Shown here piece after piece: positions 49,862 to 54,103 of a DNA stretch of 54,103 nucleotides (positions within the stretch are counted from its first letter, which is position 1; each line of letters begins with the position of its first letter). The DNA comes from Candidatus Polarisedimenticolia bacterium (lineage in GTDB: Bacteria > Acidobacteriota > Polarisedimenticolia > Gp22-AA2 > AA152), in contig DASYRE010000045.1 of the NCBI GenBank assembly GCA_036004685.1, forward strand, positions 1-54,103, read 5' to 3'. A program made the position numbers and the translations under genes. The notes below the pieces were generated by a model that did not search any database, was not told where the DNA came from, and saw only the letters and a program-made list of their open reading frames with translations.

Positions 49862-52165
49862 ATGATTCGTAGGATCGTCGTGCTCGGCGCCGTCGCCTTC
49901 GGCAGCATCGCGGCGGCTCTCGCCATGGAAGGGAGGGTTCTCCTTCCCGACGGGCGGCCGGCAGCCGGCGCGACGGTTTCCATCGCCGGCCTTCCCGGCT
50001 CGGTCGGGACCGACGGGGAGGGACGCTTTCAGTGGCACCCGGATCCCGCGGCCCCGTTCGATCTGCTCGTCGTCCTTTCAGGCGGGCAATACACCGCTCC
50101 GGTGCGGGTGGAGAGGCAGCCGGGCGGGGAACCGCTGCTCGTGCGGGTCATTCCCCTGATCTCGGAATTCACCACGGTGACCGCGACCCGGATTCCCGGG
50201 AAGGTCGAGGAGGCGCCCGCTTCCGTCACGGTGATCCCGGGGGACGAGCTGGGGCGCCGGGGAGCGCGCGACCTGAAAAGCGCCCTGGCGCTGGCGGCCG
50301 GCGTGGACGTCGCGCCGGGGGGTGACGGAGGACCCGCCGCCTCGGTGCCGGAGCTTTGGGGGCTGAAAGAGTTCGACGCGTTCCTCCTGGTGGTGGACGG
50401 AGTTCCCTGGGGCGGCGCCTTCAACCCTTCCCTCGAGACCCTGAGTCTCATCGACGTGGACCGGATCGAAGTGCTCCGCGGACCCGCGCCCGTCACCTAC
50501 GGCGCGACCTCGTTCGTGGGAGTCATCCAGGTGGTGCGCCGGGAGCCGCGGGAAGGGGAGAAGAGCGCGCAGGCCGCGGGAGGGAGCTATGACACCTGCT
50601 CCGCCCAGTGGCTCTCCTCGCTTCCCCGGTGGGCGCGGTTCCAGTCCTCCCTGAGCGTCGATGTCGGTCGGAGGAATTTCAGGGACGATCGGACCGGCTT
50701 CGAGCGGGCGCATCTTCTGTGGCGCAACCGCCGGGCGGCGGGGAGCGGCCTGATCCGCTTCGATCTGGACGCCACCTGGCAACGCCAGGATCCCGCCAGC
50801 CCCGTCCCCCGGGTCGGGACCACGCTCTCGCCGGACGTTCCCCTGGACTCGAACCAGAACCCCGCGGGGGCCTTTCTCGATCAGGGCCGGTTCGCGCTGA
50901 ACGCCGGCTACGAGCGCGGCGCCCTCGCCGGAAAGTGGCAGACCACGCTGTCGGTCACCCGCGCCGGGCAGAGGGTCCTGCGGGGATTCCTCATCGACGT
51001 CTCCACAACCGACCCGAACGCCCACGGTTTCAGGGAGACGATTCCCACGATCGACGTCTATTTCGACACCCATTGGGAGTTCTCGCCCTCGTCCCGGGTG
51101 GAGCTGGTCACCGGAGTCGACAATCTCTACGGCGAGGGGAACGCCCGCGGCGGAGACTTCGACTATTTCGTGAACCTCGACGGCAGCGGCGCCCCCTCCG
51201 GGAGCGATCTCCCGAGCCAAGCGGCGATCCGGATCGGCGATCGCCGGGATTTCGCGGGCCTCTATGGTCAGGTCCGATGGGAGCCGGCGGAGCGCTGGCG
51301 CCTGGAGACGGGCGTCCGCCTTAGCCGCACCACCGAGTATCGCCGGACGAAAACGGTGGATTTCGCGAGCGGCACCACCGTATCCGGACAGGACGGCCGG
51401 AATCTGTGGCGGGGGAGCGGCTTCGCGGCGGTCACCTGGACGGCGTGGGAAAGGGATCTGGATTCGCTCCATGCCTACGTCGACTACCGCAACACCTTCA
51501 AGCCTGCCGCCGTGGACTTCGGCCTCGACTCGGAGCCGGAAATCCTGGCGCCGGAGACCGCGGAGAGTTACGAGGCGGGCTTGAAGAGCCGGCTGCTCGC
51601 CGGGAGGCTGGCGGTCGACTTCAGCGCCTTCGAGATGGACTTTCGAAACCTCCTGGTTTCTCAGAGCGCCGGCGGAACCCCCGTCCTGGTCAACGCCGGA
51701 GCGACCCGCTTCCGCGGCCTCGAGCTGGAGACAGCGTGGAGACTCCACCCCAACCTGACGTGGCGCCTCGGGACCAGTCTCCACGACGCCCGGTTCCGCG
51801 ACTTCGTCACCGAGTTCGGCGGCGCGCCGGCGCAGCTGGCGGGGAACCGCCTGGAGATGTCGGCCCGGAACATGGCCTCCACCGGGCTGATCTACTCGCG
51901 GGACCGCGGGTGGCAGGGGCATCTCGAGGTGAACTGGGTGGGGAGCCGCTTCCTCAACAAACGCAACACCGCCCGCGCTCCGGCTTATGCGACCTGGGGA
52001 GGCGGCGTGGGCTATCGCCGCGGCGTGATGGAGATCCGGCTGGACGGGTGGAATCTCAACGATCAGCGCCCCCCGGTCGCCGAGAGCGAGCTGGGAGACG
52101 CCCAGTACTATCTGCTGCCGGCGCGCCGCCTCGAGATGACGCTGCTCTGGACGTTCGGATCCTGA
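49862..52165 (+). CDS. TonB-dependent outer-membrane receptor
   Basis: 767 residues from ATG 49862 (GGAGAG eight bases upstream) with a signal peptide (VVLGAVAFGSIAAALA). A carboxypeptidase-regulatory-like beta domain comes first (GRVLLPDGRPAAGATVSIAG), then the TonB box region (EFTTVTATRIPGKVEEAPAS) and the plug (LGRRGARDLKSALALAAGVD; VDRIEVLRGPAPVTYGATSF). The barrel ends in the aromatic strand RLEMTLLWTFGS. Such receptors import siderophores, carbohydrates or other large ligands using the TonB system. A TonB-type protein is encoded at 4352, though it is far away and not evidently linked. It directly follows the BNR-repeat gene. Confidence 0.95.
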   Translation: MIRRIVVLGAVAFGSIAAALAMEGRVLLPDGRPAAGATVSIAGLPGSVGTDGEGRFQWHPDPAAPFDLLVVLSGGQYTAPVRVERQPGGEPLLVRVIPLISEFTTVTATRIPGKVEEAPASVTVIPGDELGRRGARDLKSALALAAGVDVAPGGDGGPAASVPELWGLKEFDAFLLVVDGVPWGGAFNPSLETLSLIDVDRIEVLRGPAPVTYGATSFVGVIQVVRREPREGEKSAQAAGGSYDTCSAQWLSSLPRWARFQSSLSVDVGRRNFRDDRTGFERAHLLWRNRRAAGSGLIRFDLDATWQRQDPASPVPRVGTTLSPDVPLDSNQNPAGAFLDQGRFALNAGYERGALAGKWQTTLSVTRAGQRVLRGFLIDVSTTDPNAHGFRETIPTIDVYFDTHWEFSPSSRVELVTGVDNLYGEGNARGGDFDYFVNLDGSGAPSGSDLPSQAAIRIGDRRDFAGLYGQVRWEPAERWRLETGVRLSRTTEYRRTKTVDFASGTTVSGQDGRNLWRGSGFAAVTWTAWERDLDSLHAYVDYRNTFKPAAVDFGLDSEPEILAPETAESYEAGLKSRLLAGRLAVDFSAFEMDFRNLLVSQSAGGTPVLVNAGATRFRGLELETAWRLHPNLTWRLGTSLHDARFRDFVTEFGGAPAQLAGNRLEMSARNMASTGLIYSRDRGWQGHLEVNWVGSRFLNKRNTARAPAYATWGGGVGYRRGVMEIRLDGWNLNDQRPPVAESELGDAQYYLLPARRLEMTLLWTFGS

Positions 52166-52670
52166 TCCCTCCGCCGCGCCCGTGAATCGCCCGCGAAGCC
52201 TCGCGATCTCCATCCTTCGCTCTTTCCGGTCCCCTCGGATCGCCGCGGGATCCGCAGATACTCGACCGTCCGGCTGGCGGCGAACGGCCTGGAAGTACAA
52301 AGCCATCAGGTCGTCGCATTCAGTGCGCCTCTGTTGCGGAACCTCCGGATTCCTCCCGGCGAAATCAAAACGCCGAAGTGGAACGGAATGGTAATCAGGC
52401 GCCTCGGCTCGTCACGATGTCGTATGAGGCCGCCTTGGTCATCGGCATGCCGGAGACGCTCATGAATTGACGCGCCGGCTTGGCCCCTGGAGAATCCTGC
52501 ATCAGCGCTCCACATTCGATTCGCCCGCCACGAAATGAGTTCTTCTCGAATCCCATAAGCTCGCTCCCAGTACGTTTTCGTCTTCGGACGGCGGTGGAAC
52601 GTTCCGTGCAAGGCTTCGTCGGAGCCATTTTCTCGAGGGCTCCGGCCGTGGAAAACCCCGGGAGGAAGCC
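52166..52670. other. Intergenic region of about 500 bases
   Basis: It holds one small reverse-strand open frame (52395-52556) that could be a gene. Nothing else is recognisable. Confidence 0.4.
52395..52556 (-). CDS. Small hypothetical protein (53 residues)
   Basis: From ATG 52556, preceded by GGGAGCG. The sequence (FEKNSFRGGRIECGALMQDS, then PARQFMSVSGMPMTKAASYD) has no family I know and no membrane segment. Codon use looks ordinary. I give it low weight, because length and signals alone cannot show that it is translated. Confidence 0.25.
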   Translation of the reverse strand: MGFEKNSFRGGRIECGALMQDSPGAKPARQFMSVSGMPMTKAASYDIVTSRGA

Positions 52671-53882
52671 ATGTCCAGGAATCTCGTCATCTGCTGCGAT
52701 GGAACGAACCGCGAATTCGGCTCGCACAACACCAACGTCATCCGCCTCATCCAGTGCCTGGATCGCGGCAAGCCGGAAAGGCAGGCGCTGTTCTACGATC
52801 CCGGCCTTGGAACCCTCCCGGAGCCGGGCATGGCGACCTGGATCGGGAAAGGACTGTCGAGGGCCTTCGGGCTGGCGTTCGGAGCCGGCTTGGGCGGCAA
52901 CGTCGGCGAGGCCTATACCTTCTTGAAAGATTTCTGGCAGCCGGGTGACCGGGTGTTTCTCTTCGGCTTCAGCCGGGGAGCCTATACGGCCCGGGTGCTC
53001 GCCGGCATGCTTCACGTGCTGGGGCTCCTGCCGCGGGGCAGCGACAACCTGATTCCCTACGTCTGGAGACTCTTCAAGTCGATCCGCAAGGAGGGCGCGC
53101 AGAAATACTGGAATCTGTGCGACGAATTCCGGTGGACCTTCGCGCGGCCCATGGCCGAAGGAGACGCCAAGCGGCACTTCCAGGTTCATTTCATGGGTCT
53201 CTGGGACACCGTCTCGTCGATCGGCTGGATCTGGGAGCCGGTGTCGTTTCCCTTCACCGCCACAAATCCGAGCGTCGGAGTCATTCGTCACGCCGTTTCG
53301 ATCGACGAGCGGCGCTCCTTCTTTCGCCAGAACCTCTTCCATCCGGCGGAGGGTCAGGATCTGCGGGAGGTCTGGTTCGCCGGCGTCCACGGCGACGTCG
53401 GAGGGGGCTATCCGGAGAAGGATGGCGGGCTGTGGAGGTATCCTTTCGAATGGATTCTCGACGAAGCCGAAGCCGCCGGCCTTCTCGTCGATCCGCAGCG
53501 TCGCCAGGAAGTGGCGCATCGGACCGAGCCGTTCGCGCGGGCCTGGGTGGATCCCAAGCACGAGTCCCTGACGCCGGCCTGGTGGCCGGCGGAGTTCGTT
53601 CCCAAGCTCCGAAGCAAGCCCGGCTCCTCGCTCCTGCGGCCGACGCTCGGCCTGGGCCGCCGGCGGCTCCTCAAGGAGGGCTCGCTGATTCACGGATCCG
53701 CGTTGATGCGCCTTCGCAAGGGCATCGATGCCCCTCCCAACCTCTCCGGCTCATTCGTCGCGAGGGTCCGCGCGCTGTCCTCGGTGCCTGAAGTGCTGCC
53801 GTATGATTCGCAGGAGCTTCCGGCCAGCCCCTGGCCGACCCGGCGCGAAGAGCTGCCGGCCGCGGATCGAAACGCCCGGTGA
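52671..53882 (+). CDS. DUF2235 alpha/beta-hydrolase-like protein
   Basis: 403 residues from ATG 52671 (GGGAGGAAG upstream). The start NLVICCDGTNREFGSHNTNV and the spacing to LFYDPGLGT are diagnostic of DUF2235. The nucleophile elbow is GFSRGAY, with Ser101 as the expected catalytic residue; FMGLWDTVSSIG and VWFAGVHGDVGGGYP give the other family positions, including the His/Asp pair. Relatives include cytoplasmic hydrolases of unknown substrate and the Tle1-type phospholipase effectors of type VI secretion. No secretion genes are near, and no signal peptide is present, so an intracellular esterase is as likely. Confidence 0.9.
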   Translation: MSRNLVICCDGTNREFGSHNTNVIRLIQCLDRGKPERQALFYDPGLGTLPEPGMATWIGKGLSRAFGLAFGAGLGGNVGEAYTFLKDFWQPGDRVFLFGFSRGAYTARVLAGMLHVLGLLPRGSDNLIPYVWRLFKSIRKEGAQKYWNLCDEFRWTFARPMAEGDAKRHFQVHFMGLWDTVSSIGWIWEPVSFPFTATNPSVGVIRHAVSIDERRSFFRQNLFHPAEGQDLREVWFAGVHGDVGGGYPEKDGGLWRYPFEWILDEAEAAGLLVDPQRRQEVAHRTEPFARAWVDPKHESLTPAWWPAEFVPKLRSKPGSSLLRPTLGLGRRRLLKEGSLIHGSALMRLRKGIDAPPNLSGSFVARVRALSSVPEVLPYDSQELPASPWPTRREELPAADRNAR

Positions 53883-53966
53883 GCGATCCGCCCGCCGGCT
53901 CCCTCCGCGTGACACATCTTCCCGGCGCCATGGCGTTGTTCAGGGCGCCAAGAATCACTGTTCCTA

Positions 53967-54103
53967 GTGTCGCGTCTCAAAAATCATGTTACATTCGGCC
54001 CCCGATCCATCCCGGCTCGCCGCGTTGCGCCTCGCTTGCGTACCGCCTTGGGTACGCGACGCTCTGGCGCGCCTTGCGATCCGGGCGCCTCGGCGACCTC
54101 GGT
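53967..54103. repeat. Probable interspersed palindromic repeat, cut by the window edge
   Basis: The sequence begins near CTAGTGTCGCGTCTC and contains a perfect hairpin GCGTACC / GGTACGC (54038-54057) inside other partly self-complementary GC-rich runs. It follows a completed gene and has no reading frame of its own. I infer a small repeat element whose other end lies outside the window. Confidence 0.4.

Noticed and set aside
50078-52306. Reverse-strand open frame of more than 700 codons over the TonB receptor
   Set aside because: Shadow of the receptor gene, with no start signals and no family features.
1-54103. CRISPR arrays, integrases or intact transposases
   Set aside because: I looked for regular short direct repeats and for recombinase motifs on both strands and saw none.

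Overview
This window looks like a chromosomal segment of a high-GC, Gram-negative soil-type bacterium. I infer an Acidobacteriota-like genome, probably a metagenomic assembly. The inference rests on gene types that recur together in that phylum: a MacB/FtsX permease with no ATPase domain, a Ser/Thr kinase fused to TPRs, a TMTC-like membrane protein with TPRs, a sortilin/BNR-repeat protein next to a TonB-dependent receptor, and many secreted unknowns. There is no rRNA, no complete tRNA, no CRISPR array and no intact transposase.

Layout. 0.1-3.2 kb: a 5'-truncated secreted protein with three discoidin-type repeats and beta/gamma-crystallin motifs, closed by a strong terminator. 3.3-5.2 kb: ECF sigma factor, overlapping anti-sigma-like membrane protein, TonB C-terminal-domain protein. 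5.3-5.9 kb: a broken TPR gene. 6.2-11.6 kb: unknown secreted protein, Spy/CpxP-like protein, truncated hemoglobin, glyoxalase remnant, DoxX, and a DUF3592 protein with a probable frameshift.

11.7-20.3 kb is the most interesting block. A GAF-GAF-AAA+-Fis sigma-54 activator is followed by a sigma-54-like -24/-12 element, then an 80-residue peptide resembling the NHLP/Os1348 leader-peptide clan. That peptide's stop codon overlaps the start of a TolC-like outer-membrane protein, followed by the membrane-fusion and RND pump genes. The sequence therefore suggests a peptide and a tripartite pump made as one unit under an adjacent activator; no RiPP maturase is visible.

20.4-30.3 kb: NAD-binding epimerase-like protein, second DoxX, then a leftward run (SDR, DUF5519, DUF3187 outer-membrane protein preceded by a 43-residue membrane peptide, ADOP permease, and a signal-peptide-bearing protein with a phage tail-tube gp19 fold), and a rightward TMTC-like protein.

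30.3-39.4 kb: a gene-sparse region that appears lower in GC and contains stress-type genes: AI-2E/PerM family permease, M48 protease, glycine-zipper lipoprotein, lmo0937-type peptide, and a stress protein whose 5' end is duplicated as a 27-codon leader in front of the permease. Several intergenic stretches carry GGGGT-N4-ACCC palindromes, and there is a 61-base hairpin and some gene debris. I infer an acquired or remodelled stress island.

39.8-53.9 kb: Fpg glycosylase, kinase-TPR protein, two overlapping PAP2 phosphatases, a secreted unknown, the BNR-repeat protein plus TonB receptor pair, and a DUF2235 hydrolase. The last about 140 bases look like part of an interspersed palindromic repeat cut by the window edge.
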